Source: Parabacteroides merdae ATCC 43184
GTDB lineage: Bacteria; Bacteroidota; Bacteroidia; Bacteroidales; Tannerellaceae
Length of the DNA: 64,000 nt
Reading direction: 5' to 3'
Assembly (NCBI RefSeq): GCF_025151215.1
Contig: NZ_CP102286.1
Coordinates: forward strand, 2,790,001-2,854,000
Both the position numbers and the translations under genes were made by a program. Of this stretch, positions 52,573-59,793 are shown piece after piece. The notes beneath the pieces are model-generated. The model ran no database searches. It was not told the origin of the DNA and saw only the letters and a program-made list of their open reading frames with translations. Position 1 is the stretch's first letter, and every line of letters begins with the position of its first letter.

Positions 52573-55302
52573 TTACTTAACGATAGCTTTTACAGCAGCT
52601 TCGCCTTCAACAGCTACAACTACTACACCTGCCGGAGCAGCGATAGTTGCGTTGTCAGAAGAAACGACAGTGTTAGCTACTACCTGACCTAAGATGTTGC
52701 AGATAACAACTTTCTTACCGGCAGCGCCTGCGATTGTTACGTTACCTTCGCCAGCGATCACTTTCACTTCAGATGTTGCGATGCCTTCGTTGGCTGTAGG
52801 AGCAGAAGTTACTTCGATTACAAATGCTTCAGCTTCCTTAGCATCTGTACCGTAAACCAAGTTACCGTTGATTACATATACATAGTTACCATTAGCTTTC
52901 AGTACATAGTCACCGTCTTCGTTTTCAGTAACTTTGAACTTGAAGTCTTCGATATCCTTGCCAGTATACTTTTCATCGGCGATAACCAAAGTGTCTTCAC
53001 CAGACAGACGTTCAGCGTCTACAAATTTGATACGTTCTACACTCTTGTAGTAAAGATTTTCATCAGCAGTAAGTTCTGCATATTCTTTCTTGCTGATTTC
53101 ATCATTAGCATAAGCCTTATCAACAATTTCTTTAAACTTCTTAGCAGTTGTCATCATCTTGCCAGCGTAAGAAATGAAGAACTTCGGAGTTGCATAACCT
53201 TCAGCATTTACAGAGTCAACCCACAAAGCAGCTGTTTCTTTAGCCAATACTGCGTTGTTATTTTCGTCAGAAGCGATGAAGCCAATGCTATTAGTAGCTT
53301 CGAATGTCATGTGCTTGCTGTCAGCAGCCAAAGAAGGAGCAGCATCCAAGTCTATGATTTCGAACGGAGTAGAGTTAGTAAAGTCAGTTGTTTCTGCTAC
53401 TAATTCCTCAGAACCATTGATTACACCGTATTCTTTTACTTCATCAGCAGTAGCGCCATATACGATAGCGTATGTACCTTTACCATTTTCTTTCAAGAAG
53501 AACTCGATGTCATCCTTAGCCATCTTCCAAGCTGTTCCCAAACCTAATTCATCAGCATTGATTGCATATGAATAAGCCAGACGAACTGTATCAGCCGGCA
53601 GGATACCTTTTTCTTCATTACCTTTGCCATTCAGTTCAACCCATTTTTCACCGTCATAATATTTGTAGTTGGCAGTAACAGCCTGTGCTTTTTCGTTACG
53701 GATCAATTCCCATTCAGAACCAGCATGAGGAACAACAGTTACAACATCTCCTTCTACACCAGCTTTCAAATACAGATCTGAACCGGCTTCTTCGTTAGCA
53801 TATTCACCTGTTGTTACAAAGGCGAACTTCTGATTGATGTCAGACAATGTACTGTAGTAGCCGTTCAGCTTGTCATAATCTTCAACTTTCGTCAAAGTGA
53901 TTGTTTCAAGACCAGACAAACCTAAATCAGAAGCAAATACTGTGTAAGTATTTTCACCTTCTGCTTCATATAGACGGATATTGTCTTGTACAAAACCCGG
54001 TTTCTGAACATTGATCAACTTAATTGTGTTAGCAGCTGAACCCGCAGCAACCAACCACTGCCCCTGTGGCTGATCGAAGTCAGCTTCAGAAACTTTATCA
54101 TACCAACGTGCGCCAGTGAAATCATTCTTCAACCCCAGTGCAGAAGAATTCTTCTTGTCTGCAACTTTGGCAGTTACATTTACGATCAACATTCTTTCGT
54201 TGGCAACTTCAGTATTAGCGACACGTGTACCCTTGCCTACTGTAACCCCCATGAAAGTAGAATGGCAGTCATATTCGACAGAAGCCAACTGACGAGTTGT
54301 TTCATCATTTGTCACTTTACCGAAAGTCACATCTTTGTTGTCCAGGTCACCAACTTTTACTTTCTGAACTAATGCATATTTACCATCTCCGATGTTTGTT
54401 TCGTTCTCTTCAGCATAGAATACAGTGTTCTTGTCGTCAATTTTCTTGTCTTTAATCGCTTTAGCAGTCATTTTTGCATAGCGATAACCGATTGCGTTGG
54501 CAGCCAACTCTGAGTTGGAAACACGTTCGTTTGCTAAAACTACATATTCATCGTCTTTTGTATCTTTTGTGCCTTTGTTGTCAACCAACTTGAAACCCAA
54601 ATTATCATTGGCGATTTTTTCTACGCTTACATTTTCAAACACATCCATGTCATCCAATGTTTCCGGGAACTCGATTGTGAAGTTTTCGCCAAACTTGCTC
54701 GCAAAAGCTTCTGCTGTAATTTGGTCGTTGTAGATTTCGTAGAGAGCTACCTTCTTCTTGATAACGGAAGTAGATCCATCCGTATGATGCTCAGAACTTT
54801 GTAATAAAGCCAATGACCAATCTGCTGTGCCATCGTTCTTCAGTCCTAAAAAATACGGTTCTTTTTCATCAGAAAGCACAGCTTGCAAATTGCCGTTTGC
54901 TGCAACAGTAAACCAACGAAACGACTTTGTTTCATCGTTTGCCTCTTTTTTGGCAGCTAAAGCATAAGCTCCATCTTTCTTTTCAAAAGCCAGATACTGT
55001 TCTCCTTCAATATTTTTGAAAGCATAATGTGTAACAGTTCCAACCTTTTTAGTTTCAACAGTCCATTGTGCAGCAGCAACAGGATTTGCAGCCGTAATAT
55101 CAGCACCATTCACTAATCCTTGCAAAGAAAAAGCCTGCAAGTAATCTGTCGGACTCACAAAATGCACCCCTGCCAAATAATAAGCGCGGCTTGCTTGTGC
55201 ATCCTTCCATTCAACATTACGCCCCTCCAACTGTGCGAAAGCTGAACTAAAAGAACCGGCTACCAAAGCGGCAGCCAAAAGAGTAGAAAATCTCTTGTTC
55301 AT
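52573..55302 (-). CDS. Large surface protein 2 with DUF6383-like C-terminal domain
   Basis: Protein of 909 residues; signal peptide MNKRFSTLLAAALVAGSFSSAF, cut near SAFAQ. The body is a series of beta-rich segments with no coiled coil. The last 60 residues (AGEGNVTIAGAAGKKVVICNILGQVVANT ...) are nearly identical to those of surface protein 1, and the DNA there is also well conserved, while the bodies differ. The C-terminal domain resembles type IX secretion sorting domains. The promoter in invertible segment B (55400-55599) points into this gene, so it is predicted expressed. Probably an S-layer-like or surface glycoprotein. Confidence 0.82.
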   Translation of the reverse strand: MNKRFSTLLAAALVAGSFSSAFAQLEGRNVEWKDAQASRAYYLAGVHFVSPTDYLQAFSLQGLVNGADITAANPVAAAQWTVETKKVGTVTHYAFKNIEGEQYLAFEKKDGAYALAAKKEANDETKSFRWFTVAANGNLQAVLSDEKEPYFLGLKNDGTADWSLALLQSSEHHTDGSTSVIKKKVALYEIYNDQITAEAFASKFGENFTIEFPETLDDMDVFENVSVEKIANDNLGFKLVDNKGTKDTKDDEYVVLANERVSNSELAANAIGYRYAKMTAKAIKDKKIDDKNTVFYAEENETNIGDGKYALVQKVKVGDLDNKDVTFGKVTNDETTRQLASVEYDCHSTFMGVTVGKGTRVANTEVANERMLIVNVTAKVADKKNSSALGLKNDFTGARWYDKVSEADFDQPQGQWLVAAGSAANTIKLINVQKPGFVQDNIRLYEAEGENTYTVFASDLGLSGLETITLTKVEDYDKLNGYYSTLSDINQKFAFVTTGEYANEEAGSDLYLKAGVEGDVVTVVPHAGSEWELIRNEKAQAVTANYKYYDGEKWVELNGKGNEEKGILPADTVRLAYSYAINADELGLGTAWKMAKDDIEFFLKENGKGTYAIVYGATADEVKEYGVINGSEELVAETTDFTNSTPFEIIDLDAAPSLAADSKHMTFEATNSIGFIASDENNNAVLAKETAALWVDSVNAEGYATPKFFISYAGKMMTTAKKFKEIVDKAYANDEISKKEYAELTADENLYYKSVERIKFVDAERLSGEDTLVIADEKYTGKDIEDFKFKVTENEDGDYVLKANGNYVYVINGNLVYGTDAKEAEAFVIEVTSAPTANEGIATSEVKVIAGEGNVTIAGAAGKKVVICNILGQVVANTVVSSDNATIAAPAGVVVVAVEGEAAVKAIVK

Positions 55303-55399
55303 AATCTAAAATGTTTAATTAATAATAATATGTATATTGAATATCGTTCTTACTTCCTGTTTAACAGGTTTTTACCAAATTCCTGTATTTTGACGAGAG

Positions 55400-55599
55400 A
55401 AAACGTACGTTTTCTTTCGCCATTTTCACTGCACAAAAATACAACTACTTTTTGAACCTGCAATCCTTTCTTCCAATTATTTTTCCTTTTCTATATTCTT
55501 TCTTATCAATCAGATAGCTTAACAAGTACGAAAAACCAGCTTTCCAACACAAACCCTCCAGAAAGCCCCTCAAAAATGACTAAAAAAAACGTACGTTTT
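55400..55599. promoter_or_regulatory. Invertible promoter segment B, predicted ON for the 909-residue gene
   Basis: A 200-base segment bounded by 27-base inverted repeats at 55400-55426 (AAAACGTACGTTTT ... GCCATTTT) and 55573-55599, three mismatches. The core AAAACGTACGTTTT is itself palindromic. The promoter lies next to the left repeat and reads into the gene across about 125 bases of leader, which contains a short palindrome CCTGTTTAACAGG at 55356-55368. Compared with segment A the internal DNA is reversed. Confidence 0.85.
55434..55441 (-). promoter_or_regulatory. Promoter inside segment B (-7 TATTTTTG), pointing into gene 2
   Basis: TATTTTTG on the minus strand (55441 to 55434) with ATTG 19 bases upstream, the same promoter as in segment A. 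Transcription would begin near 55427, at the edge of the left inverted repeat. Confidence 0.75.
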
Positions 55600-55920
55600 T
55601 TCGCTATTTTTCTTCTTATACCCATATACTTCTTATTAGCAATGACTTACATTGAAAAAAGTGCCTAAAGCCATATAAAAAAAGAGCTGTTTTCAACCGC
55701 TCGCCAAACTTTTTTACATCTTCATCAAAACAAAGATAATCAATCACCTATAAGATTAACTCCCTTTATTCACATTGGAGGGGAAAAACGGCAAAAACAG
55801 CAGGTTTCGTAATTTCATCTTGGAAAAGCTCCCCCTTCTGTTAAAGATATACAAAATACGGAGTATTGGTTGCTTAGCTCAATAACAGCTTCAAGACTTG
55901 CAAAACCTTACATTATTATG

Positions 55921-55928
55921 TATCTTTA
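55921..55928 (+). promoter_or_regulatory. Near-consensus promoter of the DUF6078 gene, TATCTTTA
   Basis: One base from TAnnTTTG. Just downstream, CCGTC-N3-GACGG (55938-55950) can form a small leader hairpin. It places the true start at 55973 or 55982, after the promoter. The stretch 55600-55920 holds nothing else I can name. Confidence 0.45.
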
Positions 55929-55972
55929 CATCAACGTCCGTCACAGACGGATCAAACAACTATAATACATTA

Positions 55973-56416
55973 ATGGAATATATGAAAGAAAAAATCGACT
56001 CCTCCGACATCCCCACCTCCTATCTGCTCTGCATGAAACAAGATTGCCCCAAAGCCACTACTTGCTTGAGGAGAATCGCAGAACAACAGATCGGCGACGA
56101 AGTCAAACTGTGGCACGTCATCAGCCCTAAATACCAAGAGAAGCAAACCGACCGATGTGCTTATTTCCGCCCTGCCGATAAACTGACCTATGCGCTCGGT
56201 TTCATCGGGATGCTGGACCGGATGCCCTACAAACTGATGCAGGAAGCCATTTGCAAGCTGATGAGACGGTTCGGACGCAGGACTTACTACCGCGTGCGAA
56301 AAGGCGAACGCCCGCTCTCGCCGGACGAACAAAAAAGCATGTTGAACATACTGAAACAGTGCGGTATCAACGATCCCGGAAAGTTCGATGCCTACTTCGA
56401 GGCATACGACTGGTAA
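55973..56416 (+). CDS. DUF6078-like protein
   Basis: About 147 residues from the ATG at 55973 (MEYMKEKIDSSDIP); the ATG three codons later is equally likely. Cys-containing N-terminus CMKQDCPKATTCLRR, then a motif RCAYFRPADKLTYALGF, and a helical C-terminal half (MPYKLMQEAICKLMRRFGRRTYYRVRKGERPLSPDEQKSMLNILKQCGI). I associate this with DUF6078, a Bacteroidales family of unknown function. Three of the cysteines could bind metal. No signal peptide. It stands alone, next to the repeat array that follows it. Confidence 0.6.
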   Translation: MEYMKEKIDSSDIPTSYLLCMKQDCPKATTCLRRIAEQQIGDEVKLWHVISPKYQEKQTDRCAYFRPADKLTYALGFIGMLDRMPYKLMQEAICKLMRRFGRRTYYRVRKGERPLSPDEQKSMLNILKQCGINDPGKFDAYFEAYDW

Positions 56417-56446
56417 GTTCACATGACGCTACTTGCCTACGTATTG

Positions 56447-56577
56447 GTTGTGCCATACCTATGTAACGACCGTTTCCTCGGCATGAAACGGTTGTGCCAA
56501 GCTTATGTAACAGGCGTTTCCTACTCAGGAAACAGTTGTGCCAAGCCGATGTAATTGTTTTGGCACAGCCGGAGCAG
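56447..56577. repeat. 44-bp tandem repeat, 2.5 units, with internal dyads
   Basis: Units begin GTTGTGCCA at 56447, 56491 and 56535, exactly 44 bases apart. Each has ATGTAA at the same offset, and the first two carry CGTTTCCT...GAAAC hairpins. The last unit ends in TTGGCACA (56570-56577), complementary to the TGTGCCAA near its start. It follows the DUF6078 stop by 30 bases. Confidence 0.8.
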
Positions 56578-56654
56578 CAAACATACCCTTGCGGGAACAA
56601 GTCCAAGACTCGACGCCGAACAGATTCCGGACAGAAGCGAATGGGAAACGGAAA

Positions 56655-56809
56655 CATAAAAAAGAAGCCTCTCTTCACAGAGAGGCTTCTTTTTTATACC
56701 GAAAATAACCAATAAAAACTTTTCGATATAGTTAATCATCTTATATGCTTACATAATTGACAAAAGGTTTTGATATAGCGATTATACTAATAGTGTTACT
56801 TTCTTAATG
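56655..56809 (-). ncRNA. Candidate small RNA of about 150 nt, divergent from the porin operon
   Basis: A minus-strand promoter (ATTG-N20-TATCTTTG, 56847 to 56816) is followed by about 115 bases with no convincing gene and then by a perfect 16-bp terminator stem with a T run at 56695-56658. Start of transcription would be near 56809. An in-frame ATG at 56739 would read through the terminator stem, so a protein is unlikely. The promoter shares a regulatory gap with the imelysin/di-heme operon, so the RNA may be regulated with it. This is a prediction from signals only. Confidence 0.5.
56658..56695. terminator. Perfect 16-bp terminator hairpin
   Basis: AAAAAAGAAGCCTCTC (56658-56673) and its complement (56680-56695), loop of 6 (TTCACA). 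T runs on both strands, so it can stop transcription both ways. It ends the candidate small RNA on the minus strand and any transcript from the repeat region on the plus strand. Confidence 0.85.
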
Positions 56810-56815
56810 ACATTG

Positions 56816-56847
56816 CAAAGATACGGGTACTTCCCACCTCCTACAAT
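56816..56847 (-). promoter_or_regulatory. Minus-strand promoter ATTG-N20-TATCTTTG of the candidate small RNA
   Basis: -7 TATCTTTG at 56823-56816 (identical to that of pflB and the Dabb gene), and -33 ATTG at 56847-56844. Its -33 abuts TACCTA box 1. Confidence 0.55.
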
Positions 56848-56944
56848 ACCTATATGTGAGTAAAAAAACGTCTTTTACTACCTAATCAAGGTGATATTCA
56901 GGCGCAATACCTACAAATGGGTAACATCGGAACCTTTTTACCTA
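56847..56944. promoter_or_regulatory. Four TACCTA boxes spaced 29-32 bp in the divergent control region
   Basis: TACCTA starts at 56847, 56879, 56908 and 56939, so the intervals are 32, 29 and 31 bases, about three helical turns. Box 3 extends to the dyad TACCTACAAATGGGTA (56908-56923); boxes 1 and 2 have weaker right halves, box 4 almost none. All lie between the small RNA promoter and the porin promoter. Confidence 0.55.
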
Positions 56945-56954
56945 CTAATTGCGA

Positions 56955-56985
56955 TTGCACACCGTTGACAGCCCCTCTAATTTTG
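56955..56985 (+). promoter_or_regulatory. Promoter of the porin-imelysin operon
   Basis: -7 TAATTTTG at 56978-56985, with TTG at 56955-56957 20 bases upstream. Start of transcription near 56992, giving a very short leader before the ATG at 57005. Confidence 0.6.
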
Positions 56986-57004
56986 CCAAAAATTAAAAAA
57001 CGCA

Positions 57005-58345
57005 ATGAAAAGGTTAACTAATTTATTAGCAATCACTCTACTCACCTCTTGTGTAACGGCATTTGCACAGGAACAAGAAGAAACAACGACAGAAAAATCC
57101 GCAGTGGAACAATCCGCAGACATTTATGCAGCCGGATATAACAAGTTCCGCTTCGGCGGATATGGGGAGATCCTCGCAAACTTTATGGACTACGGCATCA
57201 ACCGTTTCCGGGGTACGGACAACGGAAGCAAGAAAGACCATCGCAATTCGATCTCCATACCCCGTTTTGTCTTGGCCTTCGATTACAAATTCAATTCCCA
57301 ATGGGTATTAGGAGCAGAAATAGAATTTGAGGCTGGAGGTACGGGAAGTGCCTATGAGATAGAAAACACAGAAAACGGAGAATACGAAATGGAAGTTGAA
57401 AAAGGCGGTGAAGTTGCTTTGGAACAATTCCACATCACACGTCTTATCCATCCGGCCTTCAATGTCCGTGCCGGTCATTTGATCGTCCCGGTCGGTTTGA
57501 CCAACGAGCATCACGAGCCGATCAACTTCTTCGGAACTTCTCGTCCGGAAGGCGAAACGACCATCCTTCCTTCTACCTGGCACGAAAACGGTATCGAAGT
57601 GTTCGGTACGTTCGGCCGAGGCTACACACGTTTCAACTACCAGGCTTTGGTCGTTGCCGGATTGAACGCCAACGGGTTCGACCGCAATACATGGGTTGCC
57701 GGCGGCAAGCAGGGACTATTCGAAACAGACAACTTCACCTCACCGGGCTATGTGGCCCGCCTGAACTATTTAGGAGTACCGGGATTGAAAATAGGCGGTT
57801 CCTTCTACTATTGCCACAATACGGGAGCCAATTCCGACAAACCGGAAACATACGTCAAATATGGAAACATACCTTTGCGCATCTATACGGCTGACCTGCA
57901 ATACAAAAACAAATATGTCACCGCACGCGCAAACATGATATACGGCAACCTGAGCAAAGCCGACGACCTCAGCAGTGTCAACAACCACCAAAGCGGCGGT
58001 TCTCCTTATACACAGACAACCCCGATCGCCAAACGTGCGGTCAGCTACGGTGGTGAAGTGGGGTTCAACCTGCGTGCGGTTTGTAAAGACAATATGAGCG
58101 TACCCGTAATCTATCCGTTCGTCCGCTACGAATACTACAACCCACAGGAAAAAGGCGAAGGCAAGCACACGATGGATTTACGCAACAAAGTAAGCATGTG
58201 GACAGCCGGAGCCAATTGGTATGCTTTACCTAATCTTGTCGTGAAAGCAGACTATACAACACGCAAAATCGGAGGCGGCAAATATAACAGCGAAAACGAA
58301 TTCAGCTTGGCTATCGCCTATATCGGCTGGTTCCTCAGCAAATAA
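57005..58345 (+). CDS. Porin-like outer membrane protein
   Basis: Protein of 446 residues with a signal peptide ending in TAFAQEQ. After an acidic stretch, FRFGGYGEILANFMDYG begins the barrel; many Gly/Tyr-rich strands follow (PRFVLAFDYKFNSQWVLGAEIEFEAGG; AFNVRAGHLIVPVGLTNEHHEP) and it ends in FSLAIAYIGWFLSK. It resembles phosphate-selective or uncharacterised porins. It is the first gene of the operon controlled by the TACCTA array and precedes the imelysin gene by 36 bases. Substrate unknown, but context suggests iron or a metal complex. Confidence 0.8.
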   Translation: MKRLTNLLAITLLTSCVTAFAQEQEETTTEKSAVEQSADIYAAGYNKFRFGGYGEILANFMDYGINRFRGTDNGSKKDHRNSISIPRFVLAFDYKFNSQWVLGAEIEFEAGGTGSAYEIENTENGEYEMEVEKGGEVALEQFHITRLIHPAFNVRAGHLIVPVGLTNEHHEPINFFGTSRPEGETTILPSTWHENGIEVFGTFGRGYTRFNYQALVVAGLNANGFDRNTWVAGGKQGLFETDNFTSPGYVARLNYLGVPGLKIGGSFYYCHNTGANSDKPETYVKYGNIPLRIYTADLQYKNKYVTARANMIYGNLSKADDLSSVNNHQSGGSPYTQTTPIAKRAVSYGGEVGFNLRAVCKDNMSVPVIYPFVRYEYYNPQEKGEGKHTMDLRNKVSMWTAGANWYALPNLVVKADYTTRKIGGGKYNSENEFSLAIAYIGWFLSK

Positions 58346-58381
58346 AAACAATATAAACAAATTAATAACTTATCAATAAAA

Positions 58382-59647
58382 ATGAAAAAGAAAAATTATT
58401 TCTATCTGGCAGCCTTATCGCTCGCCATGACATTCTCGATGGGAGCATGTAGCGACAACAACGACCCCAATCCGGATGGTGGCGGAAAAGATCCGGTCAA
58501 CCTGGATTACAGTTCTGAAAACGCCAGTGCATGGGGTAACTATATGTATAACGTTGCAATGTTGCTGAACGACGATGCAACCATGCTCTACAATTCTTGG
58601 GTAACCGACTACGTCGATGAGCAGGGTTCACACGGCCCATATGCCACGATTTTCAAAGACCAGACTGCCGGAGCTTACCAAAGCCCGCTCTCGTGTATCG
58701 AGGAAATGATCGAAAGCGGTATGTGGAACATCGCCAACGAAGTAGGTGACGCCAAGATCAAGGACCCGTATACCAAATATACCAGCGGTGACAAGGAAGG
58801 CGGTCTCTATGCCGTCGAATCATGGTATAGCTGGCATTCGCGCGACGACTATACGAACAATATCTTCTCCATCCGTAACACATACTACGGCCGCATCGAC
58901 GACAACGACGTGTCCAAAGTAGACGGAAACCTGAGTGCATTCAACTCTTACAAAGATTTCGACGATGAAGGAGACATCGCAGAACACTCGCTTTCAAAAC
59001 TGATCGCTTCAACCAACCCGGCTCTCGACGAAGAAATCAAAACGCTGATTTTCGCTTCTGCAAAGGCGATCCAGGCTATTCCGCAACCGTTCCGCAACAA
59101 CATCGACAGCGAAGAGTCCGTTGCCGCAATGAACACTTGCATGGAACTGGCCAACCTGTTGTTAAATGAAGTAAAACCGTATGTAAACCAAACATTCGGC
59201 GATCCTGAATACGACGATGACCTTGATGCAATAGCCGAACAGTTTGTCGATGCGGTCGTTCTTCCTACTTATAAAGACTTGCAGGAAAAGAACAAGCTTT
59301 TGCTGGATGCGGTAAACCAGTTCAGACAAAACCCAAGCAACGACAACTTCGAAAAGGCCTGCAATTTATGGATCACGGCACGCGAACCGTGGGAAAAGAG
59401 CGAAGCTTTCCTTATCGGTCCGGTCGCCAACTTAGGTCTGGACCCCAACATGGACAGCTGGCCTTTGGACCAGAACGGTATCGTACAGGTATTGAATTCA
59501 CAAAACTGGGATGACCTGGAATGGAGCGGAAACTTTGACGAAGAAGATGAAGCCATCGGAGCCGCACAGAGCGTACGTGGTTACCATACATTGGAATATC
59601 TCCTATTCAAAGACGGGCAGCCCCGCACTGTCGATGGAGCAAAATAA
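58382..59647 (+). CDS. Imelysin-family (peptidase M75-like) lipoprotein
   Basis: Lipoprotein of 421 residues; lipobox near SMGAC. All-helical. The GxHxxE motif of the imelysin superfamily is in VRGYHTLEYLLF near residue 399, and NLGLDPNMDSWPLD precedes it. Imelysins are surface or periplasmic proteins linked to iron uptake (IrpA and EfeO relatives). Close neighbours, a di-heme oxidoreductase and a CxxCH lipoprotein, match the known imelysin/di-heme pairing. A hairpin follows before the di-heme gene. Confidence 0.88.
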   Translation: MKKKNYFYLAALSLAMTFSMGACSDNNDPNPDGGGKDPVNLDYSSENASAWGNYMYNVAMLLNDDATMLYNSWVTDYVDEQGSHGPYATIFKDQTAGAYQSPLSCIEEMIESGMWNIANEVGDAKIKDPYTKYTSGDKEGGLYAVESWYSWHSRDDYTNNIFSIRNTYYGRIDDNDVSKVDGNLSAFNSYKDFDDEGDIAEHSLSKLIASTNPALDEEIKTLIFASAKAIQAIPQPFRNNIDSEESVAAMNTCMELANLLLNEVKPYVNQTFGDPEYDDDLDAIAEQFVDAVVLPTYKDLQEKNKLLLDAVNQFRQNPSNDNFEKACNLWITAREPWEKSEAFLIGPVANLGLDPNMDSWPLDQNGIVQVLNSQNWDDLEWSGNFDEEDEAIGAAQSVRGYHTLEYLLFKDGQPRTVDGAK

Positions 59648-59690
59648 ACATGCCTCTGAGACATAAAACTTGATAATAGATCATGACAAA

Positions 59691-59726
59691 CCTTGAAACA
59701 GCAGACAAATGCCCGCTGTTTCAGGG
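59691..59726 (+). terminator. Hairpin between the imelysin and di-heme genes
   Basis: CCTTGAAACAGC (59691-59702) pairs with GCTGTTTCAGGG (59715-59726), one G-T pair, loop of 12. T run after it is weak, so it may only partly terminate and set the ratio of the two halves of the operon. Confidence 0.5.
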
Positions 59727-59793
59727 TTTCAGAGTAATTACACAATGCGACTCGCGTTATTCGGAAATAAATTCAGAAAACCAATAAAATGAT

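Noticed and set aside
56447..56577. A CRISPR array
   Set aside because: Only two and a half adjacent repeats without unique spacers, and no cas genes nearby.
56521..56739. A 72-codon minus-strand gene inside the candidate small RNA
   Set aside because: The frame runs through the perfect terminator stem and on into the tandem repeat; a protein encoded there is unlikely.
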